This document shows positions 26,901 through 40,328 of a stretch of 64,000 nt of DNA, one piece after another. The translations under genes were made by a program, and so were the position numbers. The first letter of the stretch is position 1. Each line of letters starts with the position of its first letter. Source of the stretch: Lanius collurio (lineage: Eukaryota; Chordata; Aves; Passeriformes; Laniidae); NCBI GenBank assembly GCA_020086605.1, contig JACBWW010000002.1, positions 29,488,345-29,552,344 of the forward strand, read 5' to 3'. The notes under the pieces are model-generated. The model was not told the DNA's origin. It was given only the letters and a program-made list of their open reading frames with translations, and ran no database searches.

Positions 26901-29900
26901 CCCTGCCATGGACTATCCTCCCTGTTCTTACCTCTTTCTTGCTGCTTTTATGCCTGAGAAAAGACCATTGCCCATGCCTTGCCAACTGGTTGGGTGGTAT
27001 ATGCTGCAGAGGGGTTGATCAGCTGGCAGTGCACAGCCTGCCATGGTTGTTCCAGTCACACTGATTTGTGTCTGAAGCCAGGGCAGCAAGCTGCAGCCTC
27101 CTTTTTCCACTTGCAAAGCCTCACCACTTGCAAAGCAGGGTCCTGCTACTGCCTTGCGAGGGTACGAGAATGTTCCTGTTGTTGCAGCTGATCCTTGCCC
27201 TCAGGAGCAGAGCAAAGTTGTGAAAGCAGAACCGATGGTAGCTGTGGTACATGGCACAGAGGGGACCTCTTGCTCATGCTTGAGTGCTTCACTAGCAGTT
27301 GGCCCTGCTTCAGGTGTGTCTGGCAACTTTTCACTGCTAACATCCTGTGGAGGGGAGTAAGGCAGAGGTATTAGAGCCATCATGCTCTGAGGATCTTTTA
27401 GGGGAGCCACTTCATTTATCCTCACAAGTGCTTGTTACTCTCCAGGGGGCTGCTTCTTCCTGCTCCTGTTTGTCATTTGAGCTTGCTGGAGCAATCTGTT
27501 CCACACACACCACACATACCACCCCCAAAGCTACTGCGTGTCCTGTGACAATGTTAGCAGCCAGAAGCCTCCAAAAACCTGTGGAACTCAGTGAGGAAGT
27601 CTCATTCTGTCTGTGTTCCTTCAAGGCTAATGGCACATTCCCATCCCAGCTATTCTTTCCTGGGAGGTGCAGCGACAGGTGGTTGGTGGGTTAGGAACAC
27701 GTATATGAAACCTTGTGCTCCCAGCCCTTGAATGTATGACATTCTTCTTTATGGGAGAGGGCATCCTCCTCTGATGTGTTCCCTTTTTGTGAGAACCAGC
27801 AAGTGCCCTTGTCCTGCTACTTGTCAGAGCTTGCAGTAGCCATCAAGTCTCAGTTGGCAACTCAGTTCTGCACTGGAAGGTCATAGCAGCCCACTTGCAC
27901 CTGTATGAGGGAAGTGATCACAGAACCCTGTGGGCCTTGCCACCCATGCAGCCACCTCCAGCTTCACACCACAGCAAGCCCTTTCCACGGCATGCCTGGC
28001 CTGCCCTCTTGGAGCCTGTGATTCCCTTGGTCTGAGGCTAGCTGTGCCTCAGACCTCATCCTTCTCCTTCCCTGGCAGGGCCTCCACCAAACCTGCATCA
28101 TGTAGGGTCCCACCTTAATCTTGTGATTTGGGGCAGTCTTGCTTTCACCTACTTGCACTGTCAGTGCTTTGCTTTAAAAAGTCTACATCCAGTTGAAGGT
28201 GCTGTTGGAGCTCCCTCTTCAGCTTTCCATCTTTGGCAAGGTTTTGCATCCTCTGTCTTCTTAACACTTCAGGTTATCCTGATTATTGCCATTGTATCCC
28301 CCTGCACAGAGCTGAATTATCCTGGTCATCTCATAACATGACACTCCTCTCAGTTGTGCCCTCCAATGCTGCTTCTGCTCTGCCCTCTACTTTTTCAGTA
28401 CCAAGAAGCCAAAAGCTCATGGTGTCATCATGCTGGGCTCTCCCCAGGGCAGGAATTTCTCCTCAGCAGAAATTCACCCTCGCTTCTGTGCCCAGCTGCA
28501 AGGCTTCTGTGGTTATGAAGAGCTGAAGGTCTGAGATCTGGGTCAAAGCTGTCTCTGTCCCTTCAGCAGAGCAGAGTGTTGGGCTGCACAGTGGCAAGGC
28601 TGCATGCCACTGTCTAATCTGCACTGCTGTAGTCCCCTGACCTTCAGCTAATCTCCTTTCCCCTGTCTCTGTTACCTCCTGCTAGGATCCGAGGACTCGG
28701 CAGGTACTACTCTGCTCTGAGAGAGGCCATGTGTCTCATCCACTTCCTTTCAGAATGTTTGTGAGAGTCTCTGCTTATTCTCCTTCCCACAGTGTCATCT
28801 ACCTCCTCTTTAGCACTTGTCTCTCAGCAGCTGTTTCTCTGTGTTCTTACCCATCTTACCCTCCTTAGCCTGTGCTGACTACAGGGAGACCATATTTTCA
28901 TTTGTTTTTTTTCCCTTTGTTTCTAGCCTTCAGATCAGTCATATCTCTTCTTGCACCTCTGAGATCCCAGCCTGCTCCTGTCATCTCACAAGTGCTATTT
29001 ATGCCTGCTTTTCCAGCTGCCCTCTGCCTCTATTTGTAGTGAGGGCTATTGTCAGCCTTGGATGCTTCTGCTGCAGGTTCTTCATCTAGGTCCCTGCCTC
29101 TGGCTGGAGTAAAGCGGTCTGTGTTATTCACCCCTTTTACTTTCCTGTCCTTTAGTATGGAGACATTCACTTCTAGCTGTCTGTCCTGCTCATGCTCAAG
29201 GAATTTCTAGGCTGGAGGCTCAGCTGAGGCTGGGAAGCAGGTTGCACTGAGCCTGGCAGCAGGCAGCTGCATTTTTCTTCCTGCACTGAAGTACTAAGGG
29301 TATGGAGGACTGATGTAGCAGGATGCAGCCCACCAGACTCCTTCCTTCCTCTTCCTGAAGATGAGTGAGGTCCTCCAGGACAGGAGCTGCTCCCAGTGCC
29401 TCTCTAGACATGCCAGAGCTAGAGGGACTGTAGCAGCCTCCAGGTCTCGCTTTCTTTCTGCTGTCTAAATTCTGTGCTAAACAGACTTCACCTCTCCTCT
29501 GTGGCAGCCTCTGGCAGCCTCTCCTTTCAGGAACTGCCACATAGTATGGGTGCCTTTCAGAAGGTGCCGAACAAGTAGCGTCCATGGGCTAAGCCCATGG
29601 GCTTTGCCAGGCTCAGCATGCCTTCTGAGGGGATTCTCTTTTTACTGCTACCTCTGATCTTACCTCTCTCCATCTCACCTGGTGCAAACTGACCTGAATT
29701 AACCGCTCGTCTCCTGGGTGCTCTTAGTTCCTGGCCAGGCTGCCTCTTCACATCTTCTAACTTTCTCCCTCACCTCCCACTTGTCATTTTAGCGTAGCCT
29801 CCGCCCTGCATTCTGACAACCATGACCGCTACGAGCGCCTCACCTCTGTCTCCAGCTCTGTGGACTTCGACCAGAGGGACAACGTGAGTAGCCAAAGAGT

Positions 29901-32900
29901 CAAATGCTTGCCTTTGAGGGGCCAGGAACCCACAGCTTGGCTGAACCAAGGGCTCTTCACAAGAAACTCCTTTGCCTGTTCCTGGGCTATAAGTCCCACA
30001 CTTTGTAGTGTGGGAGTGCAGTATAGAGCTCAAGGAGCTATGCAGCTCTTAGACTTGTGCTTAAATAAATAGGCTCTACATCACTGTGCCTTAACAGACA
30101 TCTGTCCAGCCTATAATCTCAGCATTACAAACAATACTTATTTGCCAGCTCTTCCTCACACTGTGGTCTACCTCTAATGGCTTTTTCCTTGCTGAAGGGG
30201 AGGATAATGGGTATGATGGATGGAGGGTGAAGCTCCCCTCTGTGTCCTTGGAGGAGCACTGCCTTGGCCCAGCCTTCCTTCCCAGTCCCTACAGAGCTTC
30301 TCTTGTCCAGCATGAGGGCTAAAGTACCTGCATGCTGAATTTTCTGGGTCTGCCTAGGCTTTGGAAAGCCTCCATATTAGCCAGGAGCCCACGGGTTTCC
30401 TGGAAGCTTGAGCTCCCATTTGGTAGGGGACAGCCACACAGCAGAGTCCAACCTGTGTTGTGCTCCATGGAGTAGCACTATCACCTCCTTCACCTTGGCC
30501 CATCTGTGGCTCTGCACATCTAGGTGCTTGTGATCTGCCCTCCCCCTGAGCCAAGTATGTGGAGGTGCAGACATCAGCCTGGTCCCTGGAACCTTTGAAG
30601 GAGGGAGCTGGGATAAAGGGGCACAGAGTAATGTGAAACTGTCCTGTTTTCTTTTTGCACAGGGTTTCTGCTCCTGGCTGACAGCCATCTTCAGGATAAA
30701 GTAAGTGCCCCAGGACCTGCATGGGGAACCCACATGAGGAAGGAGAGGCAGTGCAGGGTTGTTGGGACACCCAGTTCAGTATAGCTGCATGAAGCCCCCT
30801 CTCTGAAGAGCACAAGTAAAGATGGGACTATGTGAGGAGTCCTAAAGTCAAAATAAGGTCACACAGTGAGTCTGTGACAGAGGAGAGAACCCAGGCCCAT
30901 GGCTGCCCCACCTCAGTCTCATTTCAGAAACACTGTCCATTGCAAAGATACTCATCTCCCTGGCACTCTTGCTAAGGGCACTGCTGTCTGAGAAATGGCT
31001 ATGAGAAGGGGACTGGAGAATGCAAGGAGACACCCTCAGCTTGATGATGCACAGAAATAGTCTCCTGAGCACTTCTATTCAGAATGCTGTGGGATAGCAT
31101 CAGCACCTCTGTCTTAGCAGAGAAGGCAAGGCCCACCTGAAGAGTATGCGGTGTGTTCAGTTGGCTCTCCTGGGTGACAGAGGGCAGGGCCATGGGGAGC
31201 AGGACTGGATAACCATTGCACAGGCAGGTTTCTGCCCAGGCTGCTTCAAGACTGAGTTCTGGGCTCCCAAACCCAAAGTCTGGCTACAGCTCTATAGGGC
31301 AGAACCAGGGGTGCTATGTGTGCTCAGATCAGGAGGGCAGCTGTGACCCTGTACTTTTTCCTAGCACTTGAGGAAATGTAGAAAATTGCCTGACAGCCTT
31401 TCTCTCCCTGGCAGGGATGATGAGATCCGGGACAAATGCGGGGGTGATGCAGTGCACTACCTGTCCTTCCAGAGGCACATCATTGGGCTGCTGGTGGTCG
31501 TGGGTGTGCTTTCCGTGGGCATTGTGTTACCTGTGAACTTCTCAGGGGACCTGCTAGGTGAGAACAAGGAGCCTTTGGCTGGGCTGGGGCATCTGCTTTC
31601 AACACCATGTACCAGACCACTGGGTAGCAGGGGAGGGCAGGACAGGACTAACAGAGACAAACCCTAACTGTTGTCTCGCTTTGAGAGTAGTCCATCCACA
31701 GGGTCATCCTGTGTAGCTTGGTTTTTTAGGTATTCTGCAGATGATAATCTTGTTTTAGCTCAGTCTAGTGGTGCTCTGTCCCACTCAGTATTACTGAACG
31801 TGCTTGTGTCTGCCTCTTTCTCCCTAGAAAACAATGCCTACAGCTTTGGGAGGACAACTATCGCTAACCTGAAGTCTGGGTATGTGTGGGCAGGGGTGGG
31901 ATGGATAATTGAGGCCCTCAAGGGGTGTTTTGTAAATGTTCACTTGCTGCAGAGCCTCATCTCCTTGAATGTTGTATTCCTACCCTTGCTGTGAGGCTAC
32001 TGTCCCTGCTCCAATTTCCAGGCTGAGCTCCTGGAATTTGGTTGTAGGGCATCTGCGTGCTATGCTGATTACACTCATGGCCCCAGTGCCTTCAGGGCCT
32101 GACCAGCCTTAACACAGACTTGTAGTGGCAACCTCACATTGACCTTTGTGGTCTCCCTTGTGACAGGAACAACCTACTGTGGCTGCACACCACCTTTGCT
32201 TTCCTGTACCTGCTGCTGACAGTGTACAGCATGCGCCGGCACACTTCCAAGATGCGCTACAAAGAGGATGACTTGGTGAGCAGGATCTGGCCGCTCTCCC
32301 AGGCACATTTTCCCATGCCCTGTGGTCAAGTCAGGTAGCCTTGGAGAAAATGCTAAGCGCCTCAATTTCCACAGCATTTTAGGGCTGTTGTGTTTTGACT
32401 GTTTTTATTCTGCCTGGCCAAAGGCACATCACCTCCAGAGCAGCAGTTGTGACTGCTTGTGGGGAAACAGGAGAGGACTGCACTGGGTAAACATGTGGAA
32501 GGACTCCTTTCTTCCTTAGGGGTTGTTCCAGCTGCTTTTGCCTTCTTCATTTCTAAAGGGTAGCCCTGTTTCTGTTCGGGCACCTGCAGTGTAAGTCCCT
32601 AGCCTGTCAATCTGCAGCGCACCTGCGTGCAGGATGACAACAGCTAGCACAAGCACAGGAGAGAGGGAGCCCTGGTAGCTAGAGTGATGGGGCCACCATT
32701 CTTCATCACTGATGAAGGTCTTGGGAGGGGGGCTTGCTGCAAGCTGCAACCTCTCTTCTGATCTTTTACACCATCCACACTTACCTGTCCTCTCCTTTCT
32801 CTCTTCCTTCTAGGTTAAGCGAACTCTATTCATCAATGGGATCTCAAAATATGCTGAGCCAGAGAAGATCAAGAAGCATTTTGAGTAAGTCTCTTTATGT

Positions 32901-35900
32901 CCCTAAAGACTGCTCTGTAACAGGGATGTTTTTATTAGGGTGGTACTAGTGTTACCTGGAATGGCAATAATATATTGAGAGCAGAGAGCTAGGCAAAATC
33001 AGTGAAAACCTTTATTTTGGGACTCTCACTGTTATATTTCTGCTTTTTATCTGAATTTGAGGTATCCTTTGTTTTGTACCTTGGGATAGGCCCAGCTATT
33101 TCTTGCAGAGCCATGGGGTCAGTGTGGTAAGCAATGGACACGGCATGTCTTGAGATGTAGTTAAGTTCACAGATGAGATACAGGCAGGAGGTGCTCAAGC
33201 AGGGACTGTGGGATGTCATGCTGCTGCCCTGATCACAGTCCTTGTAGAAAGTATATGTCTGTAACAAGAAAAATAAGTTTCTCTTCTGTCAGAATCTCAC
33301 TGTAAGGACCATGTTTAGAAGCGCCACAGGTAGAAAAAAAATGCTTTGTACCCTTTAGGAACTCTTCTGCCTCCTTCTGACCACAAGTTTCTGAAGGCAG
33401 AGAGGGAGTGTGGGGTCAGACAGGCTCCTTGCTGCTTAGAGGGTAAAAGTCCGGAAAGGCTTCTTGGGCCAAAGCCTAAATGATGTAGCATTTGCCCTGT
33501 ATTTTGCGTCCTCTACAAGGGACAGAGCCTGCAGGCTCCCCTGAAAAGTCTCAGTATGCATCACTGTACTCAGCCCAGGACACTCTTCTCAGGGCCAGAG
33601 AGAAGTCCCCTGAACATTGGAGTTTGCTTGAGGGGTACGGCCTTTGGTGCCAGTTGTGCTGAACTGGTGCATCTCATCCACAGGGAGGCCTATGCCAACT
33701 GCACTGTCCTGGAGGCCCGTCCCTGCTATGATGTTGCCCGGCTGATGTTCCTCGATGCAGAGAGGTAACCTCTATTTTGGAGAAAAGGCAGAGTGGGCTG
33801 GTGTTGCTGATACCCCCTCAAGTCTGGTGCCACAGAGTTTTTATGGGTCACCCTCTTTCTTTCCTTTCTTCCTTCTCTTCCGCTCTCGTGTTTCAGGAAG
33901 AAAGCTGAGCGTGGGCGAATCTACTTCACCAACCTGCAGAGCAAGGACAACACACCATCCATGATCAACCCCAAGCCCTGTGGCCACCTGTGCTGCTGTG
34001 TCATCAGGGGCTGTGAGGAGGTAGGGAAGAGTTGGAGGTGTTGGGCAGCAGTTGAGTGTCCTGTGGCTTGGGTCCCCAGATCATCTCTCCTCTGACCTCT
34101 GTCCTCCTGCTCAGGTGGAAGCCATTGAGTATTATACCAAGCTGGAGGAGAAGCTCAAAGATGACTACAAGCGGGAGAAGGAGAAGGTTAATGAAAAACC
34201 TCTGGGGATGGCCTTTGTCACCTTCCACAACGAGACCATCACAGCCATGTGAGTGCAAATGGTCCTGTCCTCCCCAAGAAGGTGTTTTGTCCCAGCCCTT
34301 GCCTTACATCAGAAGAATGGCAGCACTAAGGCATCCCCTCAGGTTGTGCCTGCCAGCTTTTTGTGTCAGCATGTCCCTCTTTCTCTTGTCCAGAATCCTC
34401 AAAGATTTCAATGCTTGTAAGTGCCAGGGCTGTGCGTGCCATGGGGAGCCCAGAGCCTCCTCTTGCAGTGAGTCCCTCCATGTCTCCAACTGGACCGTCA
34501 GTTATGCTCCTGACCCACAGAACATCTACTGGTGAGCAGCTCTATAGGGCTCAGTGGCCCTGCCAGTGGGAAAGGGGTGCAGCCTCCCTTTCTCCCTCTC
34601 CATCTGCTCCTCTGGTAACTGAGTGAGTTGTTCTTGCTGAAGCCCAACCTGGCTGAGCTAGAGGTCTGATCTGACTGGGAGGAGGAAAGCCTTGGGCTGG
34701 CACCCCAAGTGCTGCTCACCAGGCTGGGCTGTGGTGTCCATGTGAAGCCCCACACTTGGTACTCTACCCTGTGCAGCCATCTTGACACTCTCTTTCTCCC
34801 TTCCAGGGAGCACCTCTCCATCCGGGGCTTTATATGGTGGATCCGCTGCCTTGTGATCAACGTGGTCCTCTTCATCCTTCTCTTCTTTCTCACCACCCCC
34901 GCTATCATCATCACCACTATGGACAAGTTCAATGTCACCAAGCCCGTGGAGTACCTCAATGTAAGGACTTTGGAGACCGGTGCAGGGTGGGTAACACAGG
35001 AGCCACCACAAGGCACAACATCCCCTGCAAGGCTGTGGATAGGGAGGGAGATTGTCATTGATCCCTGGGTCCGGTCAGCCTGAGCATGAGGGAGGTGCCA
35101 AGCCTGGACACAGGGCAGTGGCAGTGGCAGTGCTGGGGACTTGGCATCGACAAAGGCAACTGTGCCTGTTGCTGACACAAGAGCTGCTGCACCATGTAAC
35201 ATGTGATTTGCTCTCTGCCTTGTTGTAGAACCCAATCATCACCCAGTTCTTCCCCACCCTGCTGCTGTGGTGCTTCTCTGCTCTTCTGCCCACCATTGTA
35301 TACTACTCTGCCTTCTTCGAAGCACACTGGACCAGGTAAGGACAGCCAGCACCTGTTCTTACCTTCTCAGTGCGCTGACTGGCTGCTAGACACTTTTCAC
35401 TGACATGAAAGCTATAAAGCTATGGGCTGGATCCTTCTGCTTGAACCTCTGTCTTCCACTCCAAGCATGGTGTTATGTTGCACCTCTCAGGCACCTGGGG
35501 ACTGCTGTGGATGGCTGTTCTGCCAGTCTTTAGCTGCTGTTGTGCAGCATGGTTGTCTGAGCAGAACTTGACATAGGTCTACAAGAAAAAGAAAGCTTGG
35601 GAAGAGTTGGGGCTGGTCACTATAAGAAATGCTAGTAGTGAGGGAAGTCCTGGCTCAGGTGAGCAGGCAGGGGTGGTGTGCCTGTACCATGTGTAAGATG
35701 TAGCTTTTCCAAGGGAAAATTGTTAGCTGCTCTGGCTTCTGGCCACAGGGAAAGCACTTGAAGTTCAGAGCACTAGAAGTGTGCTGCTTGTGAGGCACAT
35801 TCTCCACAGGACATGCAGAGTAAACTTAGTTTTGTGGTCTATGTTGTAGAGACTGGTGGGGAGGGTGTCGCCCGAGCTCTCGGGATTGCAGGTCAAGGAA

Positions 35901-38900
35901 GGTGACTGCAGAGCCTGTGAGACAAGGAGGAAGGAATGGAGACTCAATAACAGATTTCAAATATGTGGGAGGGAGAGGGGATGTATTCATGTACTAGTAA
36001 CAGACAGGGTGGGATTTAGATTAGGCGCTGGGAAGTGCTTACTGATGAAAAAGCCATGGGAGCACAGCTTGTGGGGCAGGTGGGGTGACAGTGAAAGGTT
36101 AACAGCCTCTCTGCCCTCAGGTCTGGAGAGAATAGGACAACCATGCACAAGTGTTACACCTTCCTCATCTTCATGGTCTTGCTGCTGCCGTCACTGGGCC
36201 TGAGCAGGTAGGGGTTGTGGCAAGGGAAGGCAAGTAGAGATGGGGAGCACAGGGAGGGTTGAGGTGCACTCCTGATTGTTCTCTTATTTATACAACATCC
36301 TTCCCTCACTGCTCTGGTGGGCTGGCCACCATCTCCTTGGGAGACTGGTGTTTTAATTTTGGTTGAGGGAGAGCAGGCCAGACCATAAATGACTGGGTCT
36401 CTAGGACTTTATTGACTCTACCTGCAGATACATTGACATGTGCTGTGGTTTTACAAATAATGCAGCAGAAGTTGGCCTGGTAGATGAGTATGTGTGAAAA
36501 GTCTGCTGAAGGAGATATTCTCCACTTCTGTGCTCTGTGTGCAATCCAAATTTTGCACAAAACTAGTGATTTCCCCCTTTAAGCCAGTACTTGAATAGGT
36601 TGCACTGCTCAGCTGGGTGGGAAACTGTGGGTACAGCAGTGCTCATCTGTTTGGGTATATGCCTCAAATCTTCCTGCAGAGTTTATAGAATTGCCCTGTG
36701 GGAAACACTGATGCATCACTTGCCAGCCATTGGTGTGGGCTCTAGTGCTGAACAGGGGCCAAGTAGGAGAATAGTGTGAGGAAGAAAAAACTGGGGAGTG
36801 AGTGTGGGACAGGGAACTCTTAACTGTGCTAGTTCATTCTTTAGACGTTGTGGGGTCAGGGATCATTAAGGTCTTTAAGACCCTTCCAACCCAAGCCATT
36901 CTAGGATATTATTGTCTGCAGCCCACCTAAATTCCGTATTTGAGATACAACCCCTCAGTGGTGAGGTCGGGCAGCTCCTGAGACTAGACAAACCCTCTGG
37001 TAGTGGCAGGACAATAGTCCCTCATCCCATTGGCTGTATGTTTGCAACACAGATTTAAAAAGCCTTGTTGCATGTGAACTTGTATCTTGGACAGGTGAAT
37101 GCTCTCAGAAGGTTTGCATTTTGACCATAAAGCACTTCCTTCTGAGGAGTCAAGCCCCCTGCTGTTGCTTATGGAGATCTGTACTCCACCAGTGCCAGAG
37201 GATTGGATGGTTTTATATCAAAAAATCAGAACTGAGGAAAATGGGATTTGTTTCTCCTAAGAGATTTTTTAAATCTCTTGTTGGAGGGTAGTTTTTACCT
37301 AACCAGTTTCTTCTGTAGAGTCAGTCACCTGTTTCTTACATGGATGTTGTGCCCAATCAGAGGAGAGAGGAAACATATTGATAGGATCAGGGTAAAGGGA
37401 TAAGAACACACGAGTGGGAAGCTTTACATCACTTTTTGAATGTTGCACTGTTTTGTTCTGTTTTATTTTTTCCAGTGTCGAGTTTACATAATTGCTGGTG
37501 ACACTCAAAGAGGGAACAAAACAGTCTGTGGTCAGAGCTTTGGATCCTTCTAGAGCAGCTTCTCCATATTTGCCGTGTGCTTTTCTGTCTGTCACTGCTT
37601 CTGATGGTTCACCTTTTCTTCTTGCCTTCTTCCCCCACAGCTTGGATGTATTTTTCCGCTGGTTGTTTGACAAAAAATTCCTTGCTGAAGCTACCGTGCG
37701 ATTTGAGTAAGTAGAGTTGAGCAGAAAGACTTTGTTTACAATGGGAGGTGGTTCTTGTTGGCATCAAAAGGTACTGAGGCTCCCAGGTGCTGCCCTGCAA
37801 GGAGGGAGCACCTCTTGCAGCCTGCTCTTGCTGCATCTCCCCAGGTGTGTGTTCCTGCCAGATAATGGGGCTTTCTTTGTCAACTACGTCATCGCCTCTG
37901 CCTTCATCGGGAATGCCATGGACCTGCTGCGCATCCCTGGTTTGCTCATGTACATGATACGCCTCTGCCTGGCTCGCTCGGCGGCCGAGCGGAGGAACGT
38001 CAAACGAGTATGTAGCCGGACTGAGGGGATGGGTTGTGGCCTGCACCCAGGGAGGGGAGTGCTGCAATGGGGCTTGCCCAGTGCTGTGTGTAGAGCTGGG
38101 TGTGTTGCACATACCTGCTCAGCTGTCAGGGTCCTCCTGCTGATGGATGTCCATTCCCTCCTGCAGCATCAAGCCTACGAGTTCCAGTTTGGGGCTGCTT
38201 ATGCCTGGATGATGTGTGTCTTCACTGTAGTCATGACATACAGCATCACTTGCCCCATTATCGTCCCTTTTGGTAAGCGATGCCCCTCCACCTCCCTGTG
38301 TCAGAGATGGAGGGGAGGCAAGAAGGCTGATGTGGGGAAGATGTTCCCTCTCAGCCTTGCAAAGAGGCTGATGCCCCACTCATCTGGCTTTCTTCCGCTT
38401 CTCCCAGGGCTCATGTACATGCTGCTTAAACACCTGGTGGACCGATACAACCTGTATTATGCTTACTTGCCTGCCAAGCTGGACAAGAAGATCCATTCAG
38501 GGGCTGTGAATCAGGTAGTGGCAGCACCCATCCTCTGCCTCTTCTGGCTTCTCTTCTTCTCCACCGTGCGCACAGGTGAGCACTGGGCTGGGATGCCAGC
38601 CCTTAGCCTCCTACTGAGCCACTTTCCTGGCCAGGCTCTGATCCTGGCAGCCTCTATCCATGGAGCACAGCCACAGTCCTTTTAACACCACCACTTTGGT
38701 TTTCCTTTGCCCCAGGATTCCTGGCCCCCACTTCCATGTTCACCTTTGTGGTCCTCGTGATCACCATTGTGATCTGCCTGTGTCACGTCTGCTTTGGGCA
38801 CTTCAAATACCTCAGCGCTCACAACTACAAGGTGAGGCGGAGCAGTGGGTTGCAGGACCCTTCTCCTTGGTAGCACAACTCGACCACAAAGCAGCAGGGG

Positions 38901-40328
38901 CTCTGGGGCGTCCCAGCCTGCTGTTCAGCAGAACTTGTCAACCCTAGCTTCACAGAGGGGATAGTCCAAAGGCTGTCCCTGCTGCCTGTATGCTGCTCCT
39001 GAGGTGGGACAGCAAGTAATGTTGCCCTGGCAGTCTAAATTTCTCCTTTTCTCTCCAGATTGACCACACAGAAGTGGATGCCATGGACAACAGGCAGAAT
39101 GGGAGACCTGCCACCAATCTGCCGGCTCCCAAATCAGCTGTGAGTCACTGTCCCCATCTCTGTGCCCTGGCACAAGGGGGAGGTATCTCCCTGTCTGAGT
39201 ACCTCGCTCCTCACTTCTCATTTTTTTGAGTCAGCACCTGGATCCTCCCGGTGAGGGTGGGAGGCAACTGTTGAGCACTGTGCCACTCACCTGTTCTGGG
39301 TGATGAAGTGTAACCCACATACACACACCTCTTTCCCACTGCTCCTCAGATGCTGTGCATGTACTTTCCACCTCTCTTTCGGCTGGGACAGTGAATCCAG
39401 CCGGGTCAGTCTCCCTTCTCATTCTGCATCTTTGCACGCTTGCACGCCAGCAGAGGCTGTCACCCACCAGGCTTGTCCTAGCACCAACACAAAGAGGTCT
39501 CCGTGGACATTGCCTTGAAGGCCATGGAAGTACTTTTGGGACTCTTCTCTCCCCTTTCTAACATTCTGAGACCCCAGAGTCAGTTTTGTGAACTTCATCT
39601 TGGCTCACTGGCTCACTGCAACTGCTTCCCTCTCACAAGGTTTTTGTAGTGGGGGGGGTCTGCATAGGGATGCAGAGATGGGGTAAAGCAGAGCCTCCTG
39701 CTTCCTCAGGAGAGCAGGGCTGGGATGTGCACATCTAATCCAGGCTCCTTCCTAGTCTCCAGACATCTAAGGGCAGCAACATTTTGCCAAAAGGAAAATC
39801 CCTATTAGAGGCAGGCATAGCCTCAGAAGACACATCTACTAGCAAAAAAGGGAGTGCAGTCCTCCAGTTCACGTGGGCTCCAAAGAGCCTGAGAAGCCAC
39901 ATTCTTTCCCAGCCCAGGCACCCTGTCGAAGAATGCTGGTGTTTGAAACACATAGTGCTTCAGGGCCAAGCCCCACTCTTAACCCTCTCCTGGTACATTC
40001 CATGGGGTCTGGACCCTTCCTTGCCCTCCCAGCATATCCCCATGCTCAGCCTCATGCATGGTGCTTTGTGTGTTGTGCTCTGCTTCCTGGAGAAGTTCCC
40101 TAGACTCACATGTGTTTCTGCTCTCTCCCCACCCCTTGGCTGCCCCATGCCTGGCCCTGACAGAAGTACATCGCCCAAGTGCTGCAGGACTCCTCACCGG
40201 AGGGCGAAGCAACAGAGTCGGAGGAGCAGGGATCGCAGGATGAGGAGCTCATCAATGCAGATGGCATGAATGACACAGATTTCCAGTCGTGTGAGGACAG
40301 CCTGATAGAGAATGAGATCCACCAGTAG
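23790..40328 (+). CDS. TMEM63B: TMEM63B, CSC1-like protein 2 (OSCA/TMEM63 channel)
   Basis: Mechanically and osmotically gated cation channel of the OSCA/TMEM63 family; the family is also reported to scramble lipids. It acts in plasma and intracellular membranes. The 23 coding exons are 23790-23975, 24598-24677, 26171-26209, 29793-29883, 30663-30700, 31415-31557, 31828-31879, 32167-32275, 32814-32884, 33684-33764, 33897-34020, 34115-34248, 34394-34531, 34807-34960, 35229-35335, 36121-36207, 37641-37706, 37845-38007, 38167-38272, 38408-38575, 38716-38831, 39059-39139 and 40164-40328. All junctions are GT-AG, the phase is kept throughout, and the total is 2,499 nt (832 residues, the human length as I recall it). 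An N-terminal membrane segment (about 45-75) precedes TM1 (about 167-187) and TM2 (about 211-232). A cytosolic RRM-like region (about 245-430) is followed by the remaining TM helices of the pore domain from about 436. The tail ends in [18 protein letters not shown]. The start is the first ATG in the exon, giving MLPY where human has MLPF. Confidence 0.97.
26171..26209 (+). other. TMEM63B: TMEM63B 39-nt cassette microexon
   Basis: Encodes [17 protein letters not shown] charged residues after the first membrane segment; the first codon is split, so the junction residue is Arg. It is bounded by CCCCCAG and GTATGT. Its length is exactly 13 codons, so inclusion or skipping leaves the frame open. 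It lies between long introns of about 1.5 and 3.6 kb. The corresponding mammalian exon (exon 4) is reported to be alternatively spliced. Confidence 0.85.
36121..36207 (+). other. TMEM63B: TMEM63B pore-domain exon after a long intron
   Basis: Encodes [20 protein letters not shown] and following hydrophobic residues, part of a pore-domain helix. The introns on either side (about 0.8 and 1.4 kb) are the longest in the 3' half of the gene. The downstream one carries a short CR1-like 3' tail. Confidence 0.85.
36868..36912 (+). mobile_element. CR1-like 3' terminal remnant
   Basis: About 45 bases in a TMEM63B intron resemble the last part of a CR1 element ('ggatcattaaggtcttt', 'cttccaacccaagccattct'), the stretch just before the family's terminal octamer repeats. 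It is short and diverged, so a different element with a similar end is possible. Confidence 0.5.
38167..38272 (+). other. TMEM63B: TMEM63B exon carrying the putative Q/R editing codon
   Basis: Encodes [20 protein letters not shown] and the following helix up to the split Gly. Residue 628 (CAG, bases 38,185-38,187) aligns with human Gln619 once the nine-residue N-terminal difference is subtracted. That residue is reported as an A-to-I recoding site (Gln to Arg). The target adenosine would be base 38,186. The codon is the genomic Gln form. Gln623 (CAA) lies five residues before it. Confidence 0.75.

Noticed and set aside
34498..35235. 245-codon minus-strand open frame
   Set aside because: It is antisense to TMEM63B exons at 34,394-34,531, 34,807-34,960 and 35,229-35,335 and the introns between them. 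The plus strand gives the conserved protein.
35880..36080. Possible old CR1 copy ('gggatttagattaggcgctggg')
   Set aside because: Only a short phrase resembles CR1. The flanks do not follow the family order, so it is not called.
37717..38685. 322-codon open frame read straight through
   Set aside because: It fuses TMEM63B exons with retained introns. The GT-AG junctions at 38,007/38,167, 38,272/38,408 and 38,575 give the conserved sequence instead.
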